Part shown: piece after piece, positions 1-6,650 of the stretch
Numbering within the stretch: the stretch's first letter is position 1
Layout: every line of letters begins with the position of its first letter
Assembly: GCA_023436515.1 (NCBI GenBank)
Contig: JAEZIV010000077.1
Coordinates: forward strand, 1-9,924
Source of the DNA: Bacillota bacterium
GTDB lineage: Bacteria > Bacillota > Clostridia > Acetivibrionales > DSM-1351
Direction: 5' to 3'
Length of the DNA stretch: 9,924 nucleotides
Made by a program: the position numbers and the translations under genes
Notes under the pieces: model-generated
The model's database searches: none
What the model was told of the DNA's origin: nothing
Seen by the model: the letters and a program-made list of their open reading frames with translations, nothing else

Positions 1-435
1 AGCAGGTCAAAAATAGTTATACTGGATGAGCCTGTACTTGGTTTCGATGCTATAATGCGTGAACGGTTTTATGATATGCTCCAATTCAGCTTTGAGTATT
101 GTCCAAGAGTAATCATCGTATCCACACATCTGATAGATGAAATATCAAGAGTGGCAGAAGATATCATAATCATCGAGGAGGGTTCCATCCTTCTGCATTC
201 AAGCATGATTGATATTGATGAAAAGGCCTACTCACTTACAGGTCCCTCCGGTGAAATAAAAAATATATTAAAAGGGCTGAATGTCATTGGTGAGAAATCA
301 CTTGGTGGCTATACAACGGCATACATTTTCGGTCAACGCATCACTCCCCCTTCTAATATAAAGCTTCAAGCACTGGGACTTCAAGAATTTTTTGTAAATA
401 TAGTCGGAGGAGGAGAAGATAGAAATGAGTACTAA
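1..435 (+). CDS. ABC transporter ATP-binding protein, C-terminal part (5' end outside window)
   Basis: This is the last 144 codons of an ABC ATPase; the frame is open from base 1, so the gene begins before the window. The first codons read SRSKIVILDEPVLGFDA, which is the Walker B strand with its catalytic Glu followed by the D-loop (GFDA in place of the usual GLDP/A). The H-loop follows as VSTHLIDE, with the switch His codon at 127-129. The Walker A and signature motifs must lie upstream. The region after the H-loop (about 80 residues) is a divergent C-terminal extension of the kind found in ABC-2 type exporters of the YtrB/CcmA class. The stop overlaps the start of the membrane protein gene by 11 bp, so the two are translationally coupled and probably form one transporter. 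Family assignment is firm; the substrate is unknown. Confidence 0.93.
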   Translation, partial: SRSKIVILDEPVLGFDAIMRERFYDMLQFSFEYCPRVIIVSTHLIDEISRVAEDIIIIEEGSILLHSSMIDIDEKAYSLTGPSGEIKNILKGLNVIGEKSLGGYTTAYIFGQRITPPSNIKLQALGLQEFFVNIVGGGEDRNEY

Positions 436-1120
436 TCTTAAAAGTGTAGGTGCAATGGCACGAATTAATTTTACTAAAACCACCTGGATAGCATATATAG
501 TGGCGCTCCTTTCCTTTGCAAGCTCCTTTATACAGTCCTTAATCAGATACCTTATAGGTATTCCTGATGGAGGCCAAACCAGTGAAGGTAACTCATTTAT
601 AATAGTTATAATACTTGCAGCAATATTGATTCCTTCTGTTAATTTCTATAAGCTAATGCACTTGAATGGTAAAAAAACCGACTTCTTTTGGGCATCCATT
701 ATAAATTATGCTGTTTTCGCAGCTGCAATAGCTCTGGTAAATGTTATCTTATACTATACAATTGATAAAATATTAAAGACTGCTGCGACGATATATGACA
801 TAATTGATGTTTTCGGTTGGAGCAATAACGGAATTTTATTTACCTTTTTCAGACAGTTTGCCTTTTATCTCCTGCTTTGTGTAGTATTACATACCTTAAC
901 TGCAGTTCAGACCTTCTTGTGGGGCTGGGTTATAGATGTAGTGATTGTTGCTATTATAAGCGTATTCACCCCCATCTCCCCACTCCGTCAGTTATTGGTA
1001 GACTTCTTCAATGTGGTTATTTTTTATCCTAACCCGGTTGTACACATAGTAGTCTGCCTCTCCCTTGCAGCAGGAATATACTCATTGAATATACCTATTC
1101 TTAGCAGGAAGAAGATCTAA
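425..1120 (+). CDS. ABC-2 type transporter permease subunit
   Basis: This is a 231-residue, very hydrophobic protein with about six predicted membrane segments (roughly residues 21-40, 58-74, 88-111, 140-161, 166-184 and 202-222) and a basic C-terminal tail ending RKKI. The ATG at 425 is preceded by a GGAGGAGGAG Shine-Dalgarno stretch that lies inside the end of the ATPase gene, and the 11-bp overlap supports coupled translation. The size, topology and partner fit the membrane subunit of a small ABC-2 exporter. No sequence motif reveals the cargo; small-molecule or peptide export is an inference from family. It is the last gene of its operon, since a strong terminator follows about 80 bp later. 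Confidence 0.8.
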   Translation: MSTNLKSVGAMARINFTKTTWIAYIVALLSFASSFIQSLIRYLIGIPDGGQTSEGNSFIIVIILAAILIPSVNFYKLMHLNGKKTDFFWASIINYAVFAAAIALVNVILYYTIDKILKTAATIYDIIDVFGWSNNGILFTFFRQFAFYLLLCVVLHTLTAVQTFLWGWVIDVVIVAIISVFTPISPLRQLLVDFFNVVIFYPNPVVHIVVCLSLAAGIYSLNIPILSRKKI

Positions 1121-1203
1121 TACTACTGGAATATGTTGATCCCATGCATAATATGCTGAACCATTGAGTACGATAGCAAAAGCCGAAATAAGATGATCCT
1201 CCA

Positions 1204-1237
1204 CCCCAATAAGTTAGTTCACTTATTGGGGTTTGTT
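1204..1237 (+). terminator. Rho-independent terminator of the ABC transporter operon
   Basis: A perfect 11-bp inverted repeat (CCCCAATAAGT at 1204-1214 and ACTTATTGGGG at 1221-1231) encloses a 6-nt loop and is followed by TTTGTT. It lies 83 bp after the permease stop. The T-tract is short and interrupted by a G, but the stem is flawless. Confidence 0.85.
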
Positions 1238-1325
1238 CATATTGCAGGCCCTTTTATACTTATCATATGATCGATATGCCTTCATGTAAATAATATCCCT
1301 CTATGATGGTTAATAGTTAAGCAAC

Positions 1326-1354
1326 TTGACACAACCTTCTTCCAAATGTAGTAT
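1326..1354 (+). promoter_or_regulatory. Sigma-A type promoter for the phosphotransferase pseudogene
   Basis: A consensus -35 box TTGACA (1326-1331) is separated by 17 bp from TAGTAT (1349-1354), which matches the -10 consensus at four of six positions. It lies 63 bp upstream of the pseudogene ATG. The rest of 1121-1417 holds only the terminator and AT-rich DNA with no gene that I can support. Confidence 0.65.
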
Positions 1355-1417
1355 TATTTGTAACAAGTATAATTTAATCGTAGTGATAAATCTATTAATT
1401 AAAGGCTGGGAAAAAAC

Positions 1418-2115
1418 ATGGATAACAGACTTTCTTATCTTTATCAAATTCTTCAGACCGAACCGGTATTTCATAATGAATATCTGTCTGAAATATTGCG
1501 GTTGCCAGTCAACAGTGAAATAACAACTAAAAGAACAATTGAGGACAGGACAACAGATACCACCAGAATCATAAGACTTTTTTAACCTGGAAAGATATAA
1601 ACGAAGGTGAAAAAAACAAGAGTCTTTTTTAAACTGCCTGTTTTCACTAAACAAGAAAATGCCTTTGATAAATGGAGCATGCATGAAATTGATTTCTATA
1701 TGAATGTAAATAGTAATGAAGAGCTTCCCATAAGTAAATACATGGTGATTCACACATATATAATTTTATGTTTCCAAAAACATCGATACATAGGCCTCTA
1801 ATGGTAGATTTTCAATTTTGGAGGATTGGCCTTCCTACTATTGACTTAATGCATTTGACTAGAGTAGCGTTCCCTTTTAAGGATGAGCCAGAGCGGCATC
1901 TGGAAGTGTTATCCCATTACCATTCCTCATTACTTGGATTTAGCGTAACAAATTACAGTTTGTCAGATTGCTTACAGGATTATTACCTATCTCAAGCAGT
2001 ATCTGCATTTGGCCCTGTTTTTAACTATGTTGACTTTGGATTAGGCCATGAATATTGGGGGCAAGGCGTATATGACACAATAAATAACTATGAAACGGTA
2101 AAAAAACTACTATAG
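1418..2115 (+). pseudogene. Broken phosphotransferase of the APH / choline kinase-like superfamily
   Basis: The gene has to be assembled from several frames. An N-terminal piece starts at ATG 1418 (MDNRLSYLYQILQTEP) and stops at 1583-1585 inside a T6 run. A second frame continues TWKDINEGEKNKSLF to another T6 run at 1625-1630. A third gives KLPVFTKQENAFDKW then HEIDFYMN and ELPISK. A fourth runs to 2115. The fourth frame begins with an intact Brenner motif HGDSHIYN (1741-1764; catalytic Asp codon 1747-1749) and then MVDFQFWRIGLPTIDL, whose first Asp (1807-1809) is the metal-binding DFG equivalent. Known relatives have about 90-100 residues between the 'LPIPKCY'-like strand and the HGD motif; these are missing, so there is an internal deletion near 1735-1741 as well as two single-base slips. 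Family kinases phosphorylate small hydroxyl compounds such as aminoglycosides or choline; this copy cannot work. The pseudogene call is confident; the ancestral substrate is unknown. Confidence 0.82.
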
Positions 2116-2203
2116 CAAATATTGACTCAATTATGGTTATTTACAGCTTACATAGGTACTGTTCTCATAATAATATGAACTTCTATTTTAAAGTGGTGTA
2201 AAT

Positions 2204-2293
2204 ATGAATACATATGAGCTAATGATAAAGACAAATCACTATTTAATTAAATGCGGGGATTTAACCGAGTCAGAAATGGTTGAGGTAGATTAA
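2204..2293 (+). CDS. 29-codon ORF immediately upstream of a GNAT gene (small protein, leader or gene remnant)
   Basis: The ORF begins at ATG 2204 after AAGTGGTG, reads MNTYELMIKTNHYLIKCG then DLTESEMVEVD, and ends one base before the start codon of the following acetyltransferase gene. The composition is protein-like, and the N-terminus resembles what I remember of a family of uncharacterised clostridial proteins beginning 'YELMIKTNHYLIKGG', which are longer. It could therefore be the stump of a deleted gene. Its 3' end contains the GAGGT Shine-Dalgarno site used by the next gene, so its translation could couple to that gene. I cannot assign a function. Confidence 0.4.
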   Translation: MNTYELMIKTNHYLIKCGDLTESEMVEVD

Positions 2294-2294
2294 A

Positions 2295-2774
2295 ATGTAT
2301 TTACAAGAAATAAATGAAGAGTATCGTGATACTGTAAATCGAATATTAGAAGAAGAATGGCATTGCCCCCCATCGGTTTCAAGAGGTAAAGTAATTGACA
2401 CAACTATTTTGCCGGGATTCCTATATATTGATAATGATGAGGTTAAAGGAGTTGTAACTTACAATATCGAAAATGAGGAATGCGAGATTATAACTCTTAA
2501 TAGTTTTGAAGAGAATAAGGGCATTGGGACGATGCTAATTAATGGGGTTCTTGATATTGCTCAGAAAAGCAAATGTAGAAGATTATGGCTCATTACCACC
2601 AATGACGATATAAATGCCATAAGATTTTATCAAAGGAAGGGCTTTGATTTAAAAGCTGCCCATATTAATGCAATGGAGCTTTCCCGAAAGTTAAAGCCCA
2701 GTATTCCATTGGTCGGTATGGATAATATACCCATTAAGCACGAGCTGGAGTTTGAAATAGTATTGAGTAAATGA
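2295..2774 (+). CDS. GNAT family N-acetyltransferase
   Basis: This is a 159-residue protein, full length for its type. GNAT enzymes move an acetyl group from acetyl-CoA to an amine. The acetyl-CoA pyrophosphate loop (motif A) is ENKGIGTML at residues 73-81, with Glu where Gln/Arg is usual at its first position. Motif B follows as WLITTNDDINAIRFYQRKGF (residues 98-117), with the Tyr that commonly acts as general acid. Strand beta-4 reads ECEIITLNS. The C-terminal tail (PSIPLVGMDNIPIKHELEFE) is a recognisable trait of a common Firmicutes subfamily of cytosolic acetyltransferases without a known substrate. The GAGGT ribosome binding site lies 9 bp upstream, inside the small preceding ORF. No lesion is seen; the gene appears intact. 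Confidence 0.9.
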   Translation: MYLQEINEEYRDTVNRILEEEWHCPPSVSRGKVIDTTILPGFLYIDNDEVKGVVTYNIENEECEIITLNSFEENKGIGTMLINGVLDIAQKSKCRRLWLITTNDDINAIRFYQRKGFDLKAAHINAMELSRKLKPSIPLVGMDNIPIKHELEFEIVLSK

Positions 2775-2829
2775 TTCATTAAGGGTTACCTAAAGTACCT
2801 GATAAATTTGAACATTATGAGGTGAACTT

Positions 2830-3078
2830 ATGGAAATTTGGGACGCTTATTATGAGGACGGCAGTCTGGCAGGTTGTGACCTAATACGCGGAGAAAAAAT
2901 TCCTGATGGATTATATCATTTAGTCAGCGAAGTTATTGTTAGGCATAATGATGGAGATTTTTTAGTCATGCAGCGGGACTATTATAAAAAGGTATATCCT
3001 GGACTGTATGAAGCAACTGCCTCCGGTTGTGCATTAAAAGGAGAAAGTGCCGAAGAATGTGCAACTTGTAATAAATAA
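2830..3078 (+). pseudogene. Nudix hydrolase gene truncated inside its catalytic box
   Basis: The 82-codon frame has a good start (ATG 2830 after GAGGTGAAC) and the typical N-terminus of the MEIWD-type Nudix proteins, which normally run to about 160-180 residues. The Nudix consensus is G-x5-E-x7-R-E-U-x-E-E-x-G-U. Here G66-CALKG-E72 and the next seven residues (SAEECAT) are present, but where Arg-Glu should follow the frame reads CNK and stops. The metal-binding REUxEE helix and the whole C-terminal half are gone, and the next gene's Shine-Dalgarno site begins about 10 bp after the stop. The N-terminal part is otherwise clean, which suggests a fairly recent deletion. The product could not hydrolyse nucleoside diphosphate substrates. 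Confidence 0.8.
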
Positions 3079-3100
3079 TTTTATTTTGTAGGAGGACAAC

Positions 3101-3984
3101 ATGAACACCACATGGTCAACTTATGTTCAAAGTATAGAAACATTGTATAGAACCCGGCTGTTACGATTCGATGATAGGTTTATGGAGTTCTACAAAAAGG
3201 CTTTTGCTATTGATGACAAACATTCTGTTCTTGAAATAGGTGCTGATCCCGGTGCATTAACACAAGCTCTGCACAGATGGTACCCAAAAGCAAAGGTAGT
3301 AGGCTCTGATAGAGATACTAATTTTATAGAATTTGCTAAAGCAGAGGCTCCTTATCTGGAATTTATAGAGGCCGATGCAACCTCTCTTCCCTTTTCTGAT
3401 TGTTCATTTGATGTAACAATTTCACATACTGTACAGGAGCATATATCCCCTGAAGCCTTTTTTGGAGAACAATATAGAGTATTAAAGCCGGACGGAGTTT
3501 GTATTGTTATGAGTTCAAGAGCGCAAAAAGCAATTAATATAGAGTCTGATATAACTGCAAGTTCATCAGCATTTGAAAAAGAGATGTATACTAGAACTGA
3601 CAGTTATTTCAAGGCAGTAGATAGAGATTATTCAGTATGCTCCTATCCCATGACCGAACAGCAATTGCCCTGGTTATGGAAAAACATGGTTTTAGCAATA
3701 TATCTACTCACTATATAAATATAAACCTAACGCCTGATAGTTCTGACACGGATGAAGCTTTTGCCAATTTAATCTTTGAGACAAACAGGAAAATTCATTT
3801 GGAGACTCTTTCATTTATACCGAATATTGCACCAAATGTAGTGAAGAGTAATGAGCTTCTAAGATGGGCTGACGAGATAAACGCAAAGCATGATAAACGT
3901 TTAGAGCAGTATAAAAACGGACAGAAGCAATGGGATACTAATGTTTCTGTTATAATGGTTGTCAGAGGTAAGAAATTACTCTAG
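3101..3984 (+). pseudogene. Class I SAM-dependent methyltransferase with a single-base frameshift
   Basis: The first frame (ATG 3101, AGGAGG site 5 bp upstream) runs 205 codons to 3718; a second frame resumes at about 3670 and runs to 3984. Homology to the UbiE/Methyltransf_11 type is continuous if one base is restored in the CCC run at 3668-3670: PMTEQQLP then joins LVMEKHGFSNIS. The repaired protein would be about 294 residues. Motif I is VLEIGADPGALT (residues 43-54), where relatives have GCGPG. The acidic residue at the end of strand 2 is in VVGSDRD (67-73), and EADATSLPF plus FDVTISHTVQEH and RVLKPDGV follow as motifs II to IV. The first product alone keeps the whole Rossmann core but loses about 105 C-terminal residues. 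It is either a pseudogene or carries a sequencing error. The methyl acceptor is unknown. Confidence 0.82.
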
Positions 3985-4035
3985 TGACGTTTTGGCTTAC
4001 AGTAAAGGTTTCTTATTATTTATTACCATGGAATT

Positions 4036-4044
4036 TGTTATAAT
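4036..4044 (+). promoter_or_regulatory. Extended -10 promoter candidate for the GNAT gene at 4119
   Basis: TGTTATAAT is a perfect extended -10 element (TGnTATAAT). No convincing -35 box lies 17 bp upstream, which extended -10 promoters can do without. It sits 75 bp before the ATG in an otherwise empty 134-bp gap after the methyltransferase. Confidence 0.45.
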
Positions 4045-4118
4045 TAAGTCTTAGTATGCCAAACACATAAGATAATGCTATATATTACAATAATAATTCC
4101 CGGAGGCTTACGCAGCAA

Positions 4119-4610
4119 ATGAATATTGATATAAGACCCTACAATAAAAAAGACATTTCAGAAGCAATTTATATATGGAATGAGGTTGTTCAAGACGGTA
4201 TAGCCTTTCCCCAACTGGACTTACTGACAGAGATCAGTGGGGACGAATTATTTTCAGAACAATCATTTACGGGTATTGCTTACGATGTGGACAGTAAAGA
4301 AATCCTTGGTCTTTACATCCTTCATCCTAATAATGTTGGCCGGTGCGGACATATCTGCAATGCCAGCTATGCTGTAAAAAAAGGCTTGCGCGGCAAGGGT
4401 ATTGGTGAAAAGCTTGTTATTCATTGTTTAAAAAAATCAAAAGAACTAGGCTTTAAAATTTTACAGTTCAATGCAGTAGTTAAGTCCAACAAGCATGCAC
4501 TTCACCTGTATGAAAAGCTTGGATTTGTTAAATTAGGTATTATACCGCAAGGCTTTTTGATGAAGGATGGTACATACGAAGATATTGTTCCACATTATAT
4601 TGTCTTGTAG
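4119..4610 (+). CDS. GNAT family N-acetyltransferase
   Basis: This 163-residue protein is complete. Motif A is RGKGIGEKL (residues 91-99), an exact match to R/Q-x-x-G-x-G for binding the pyrophosphate of acetyl-CoA. Motif B is FNAVVKSNKHALHLYEKLGF (117-136), with the Asn and Tyr typical of the fold. The following G-I-I-P-Q-G-F segment resembles phosphinothricin-acetyltransferase-like and other amine-detoxifying GNATs, but this does not fix the substrate. The start is ATG 4119 with GGAGG at 4102-4106, a rather long 12-nt spacing. It is preceded by its own promoter candidate. It is not closely similar to the other two GNAT genes in the window, so the three are not recent duplicates. Confidence 0.9.
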   Translation: MNIDIRPYNKKDISEAIYIWNEVVQDGIAFPQLDLLTEISGDELFSEQSFTGIAYDVDSKEILGLYILHPNNVGRCGHICNASYAVKKGLRGKGIGEKLVIHCLKKSKELGFKILQFNAVVKSNKHALHLYEKLGFVKLGIIPQGFLMKDGTYEDIVPHYIVL

Positions 4611-4693
4611 TCTATGAGAGCCTATTCAAGGCGTTGCATACACTTAACTGAAGCAAGCAGCACTAAATTTAGTATGAAAGCGAAGTAAATTTC

Positions 4694-5215
4694 ATGGAAA
4701 ATAATATTATTAAAATAAGCGCCATCAAAAAAGAGGATATCCCGCAAATTACTCGTGCTTATAGTGAACCTTCCAGTCTCAATGAAAGGTTCGAAAAGTA
4801 TATAAATCGCTGCTATAATGAAAACCAAACAAATGCTAGAGTGACATTTATAGCATTTTTCAATAATGAGATTGCAGGGTATGTTAATATAATCTTTAAG
4901 TCTCAATATCCCTACTTCTTAGCAAACAATATTCCTGAGATCAATGATTTAAAGGTATTGGAAAGGTATAGAAGAAAGGGTATCGGAAAAATGCTTATAG
5001 ATGAATGCGAAAAATATGCATCCAGTGAATTTGAATACATAGGTCTTGGCGTGGGCTTGTATAGGGATTACGGCAGCGCACAAAGATTATATACAAAGAA
5101 CGGCTATATACTGGATGGAAACGGCTTAATGTATAACAATACCGAGGTGAAGCCCGGCAAAGAGGTTTTCGTCGATGATGATCTGTTATTATACTTAGTA
5201 AAAAGATTAAAATAG
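4694..5215 (+). CDS. GNAT family N-acetyltransferase
   Basis: This is a complete 173-residue protein. Strand 4 reads EINDLKVLERY and leads into motif A, RRKGIGKML (residues 93-101), the acetyl-CoA loop. Motif B contains GLYRDYGSAQRLYTKNGY (121-138). The C-terminal segment VKPGKEVFVDDDLLLYLVKRL is typical of a widespread subfamily of bacterial acetyltransferases with unknown acceptor. The ribosome binding site is weak (GAAAGCGAAG), and no terminator separates it from the previous gene 83 bp upstream, so co-transcription is plausible. I see no lesion. Confidence 0.9.
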   Translation: MENNIIKISAIKKEDIPQITRAYSEPSSLNERFEKYINRCYNENQTNARVTFIAFFNNEIAGYVNIIFKSQYPYFLANNIPEINDLKVLERYRRKGIGKMLIDECEKYASSEFEYIGLGVGLYRDYGSAQRLYTKNGYILDGNGLMYNNTEVKPGKEVFVDDDLLLYLVKRLK

Positions 5216-5307
5216 TGTTTTGCTTAGCACATTCGTGTTAAATATCACCATTATTACGTATGTCTACTTCCAATTAATGAGATGGTATTAAACTTAGGAG
5301 GTTTTTC

Positions 5308-5775
5308 ATGGACAATTGGAAAAATGATAGAATCGGATCTGCTGAAAGAGGTGAAAACCCAACAGTAATGGTTAAAATGAAAAGTGGTTTCGCTGTTATC
5401 GGGGATAACCAATTTCTTCCCGGATATTGCTTACTGTTGGGCTATCCAAAAACAAGTTCACTAAATGAACTAAATTATATTGAAAGAAGCCAATTTTTAA
5501 TGGATATGACCATAATAGGCGATGCAATTTTAGAAGTATGTAGTCCTTTAAGAATTAACTATTCTTTATTAATGAATTTAGACAACTACCTTCATGCTCA
5601 TATTGAGGCCCGATACGAATGGGAACCTGAAGAATATAGATGCAGGCCAACATATTCATACCCAAAAGAGCAAAGATACATAGAAAAGTTTGAGTATTCA
5701 GAGGACAGGTATGGTTACTTAAAAGTAAAGATAGCAGATAAAATTATTGAAATAATGAAACGTATTAATTACTGA
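5308..5775 (+). CDS. HIT-like protein related to diadenosine tetraphosphate hydrolases
   Basis: This 155-residue protein has a strong start (AGGAGG, ATG 5308). The N-terminal half (NPTVMVKMKSGFAVIGDNQF, then LPGYCLLLGY) matches the strand carrying the nucleotide pocket in HIT proteins, which hydrolyse or transfer nucleotidyl groups from compounds such as Ap4A. The active-site strand is NYLHAHIEARYEWE: His96 and His98 are present, but the third position of the H-x-H-x-H motif is Glu100. Relatives of this subfamily as I recall them also vary here (HAHV followed by Phe or His), so the subfamily may use a reduced motif. Whether it is an active hydrolase is uncertain. It is the last + strand gene and converges on the thiamine operon. 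Confidence 0.8.
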   Translation: MDNWKNDRIGSAERGENPTVMVKMKSGFAVIGDNQFLPGYCLLLGYPKTSSLNELNYIERSQFLMDMTIIGDAILEVCSPLRINYSLLMNLDNYLHAHIEARYEWEPEEYRCRPTYSYPKEQRYIEKFEYSEDRYGYLKVKIADKIIEIMKRINY

Positions 5776-5925
5776 TTTTCGTAAAACAGCCTAGAACCTG
5801 TCACATTAATCATATGCATTACTGGCATACATTTTGATACCCCAACAGGAATATAAAAGGTAGAACCCGTTACAGCCACGGCAACCAGCAGACTGCCAGA
5901 GCCAGTTTTTAACATTCGTTTTCAT
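5769..5925 (-). pseudogene. thiW: Remnant of thiW (S component of a thiamine-precursor ECF transporter)
   Basis: On the - strand, an AGGAG site (5933-5937) sits 7 nt before ATG 5925. The first codons give MKTNVK; after a slip the frame opening at 5915 reads LLVAVAVTGSTF, then YIPVGVSKCMPVMHMINV. The IPVGVSKC-PVQH-INV core is the conserved N-terminal signature of ThiW, a small integral membrane protein that captures hydroxyethylthiazole or a related precursor for the ECF transport module. Restoring one A in the A5 run (5906-5910 on the + strand as T5) and one base a few codons later would give the smooth start VKKLALAGLLVAVAV. Homology ends near 5802, after INV; the rest of the gene is missing and the frame runs into the end of the convergent HIT-like gene. 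It lies 89 bp behind thiE on the same strand, so it was probably the last gene of the operon. The identification rests on a short stretch recognised from memory. Confidence 0.72.
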
Positions 5926-6014
5926 AATAATACTCCTCTCATCTTACATTAATCTATACTATTCAAATGCTTTGATTAAAATTTAACTCAGCTCATCATC
6001 CATCCTCTAAGGCA

Positions 6015-6650
6015 TTAATTGCGTTGCTTCTTAAAAACAGAAAGCAGCTCTCCTGCGGCCCCAGCGATGTCTTTCTGTGAAATAATTGCTGACACCACAG
6101 CAATACCATCAATTCCGGCAGCTGCAGCCTCTCCTGCATTTTGAAGATTGATTCCCCCTATGCCGACTATTGGTATGCCCACTGCTTTTTTTATTTCAAC
6201 AAGCTGCTCCTGTAAAATAACCTTAGCATCACTTTTGGTATTGGTAGCGTATAAAGCCCCGACTCCTATGTAGTCTGCACCTGCCTTCTCAGCCTTGACA
6301 GCCATTTCCACAGTGTTTGCTGATACACCCAATATTTTGCTGCTTCCGATTATTTTTCTGACAACCCGAGCAGGCAGATCGCTCTGGCCTACATGGATAC
6401 CTGCGGCGTCTATTGCAAGAGCAATATCTACCCTGTCATTGATAATAAGTGGAATATTATGCTTATCTGTAACAACTTTTACTTTAAGGGCATTATTATA
6501 AAACTCCAGCGTAGAAGCACTTTTCTCCCGGAGCTGGACAATAGTACAGCCGCCTAGAACAGCCTGCTCAACGGCTTCCTCAAGGGTTTGAGTGCTCATA
6601 AGGTCTCTGTCTGTTACAAGATAAAGAGTATAATCATATTTCGCTTTCAT
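6015..6650 (-). CDS. thiE: Thiamine-phosphate synthase
   Basis: ThiE condenses HMP-PP with hydroxyethylthiazole phosphate to give thiamine phosphate in the cytosol. The protein (211 residues from the chosen start) shows the TIM-barrel landmarks in order: [12 protein letters not shown] at the N-terminus, [13 protein letters not shown] (the Gln/Arg/Lys pyrophosphate-binding strand), [49 protein letters not shown] and [10 protein letters not shown], then [12 protein letters not shown] near the end. I chose ATG 6650, which overlaps the thiM stop by 17 bp and sits behind GAGAGGG. A longer start at 6683 would add 11 non-conserved residues and overlap thiM by 50 bp. The overlap implies translational coupling with thiM. 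All key residues that I can see are present. Confidence 0.96.
   Translation of the reverse strand: MKAKYDYTLYLVTDRDLMSTQTLEEAVEQAVLGGCTIVQLREKSASTLEFYNNALKVKVVTDKHNIPLIINDRVDIALAIDAAGIHVGQSDLPARVVRKIIGSSKILGVSANTVEMAVKAEKAGADYIGVGALYATNTKSDAKVILQEQLVEIKKAVGIPIVGIGGINLQNAGEAAAAGIDGIAVVSAIISQKDIAGAAGELLSVFKKQRN

Noticed and set aside
1262..1271. 10-bp palindrome ATCATATGAT, possible operator
   Set aside because: It is short, AT-rich and not positioned at a promoter; expected by chance in such DNA.
1310..1753. 147-codon ORF on the - strand
   Set aside because: It lies opposite the phosphotransferase remnant, whose + strand frames contain clear family motifs; the - strand product resembles nothing.
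4622..4906. 94-codon hydrophobic ORF on the - strand
   Set aside because: It mirrors the 5' part of an intact GNAT gene; hydrophobicity arises from reading the AT-rich sequence in antisense.
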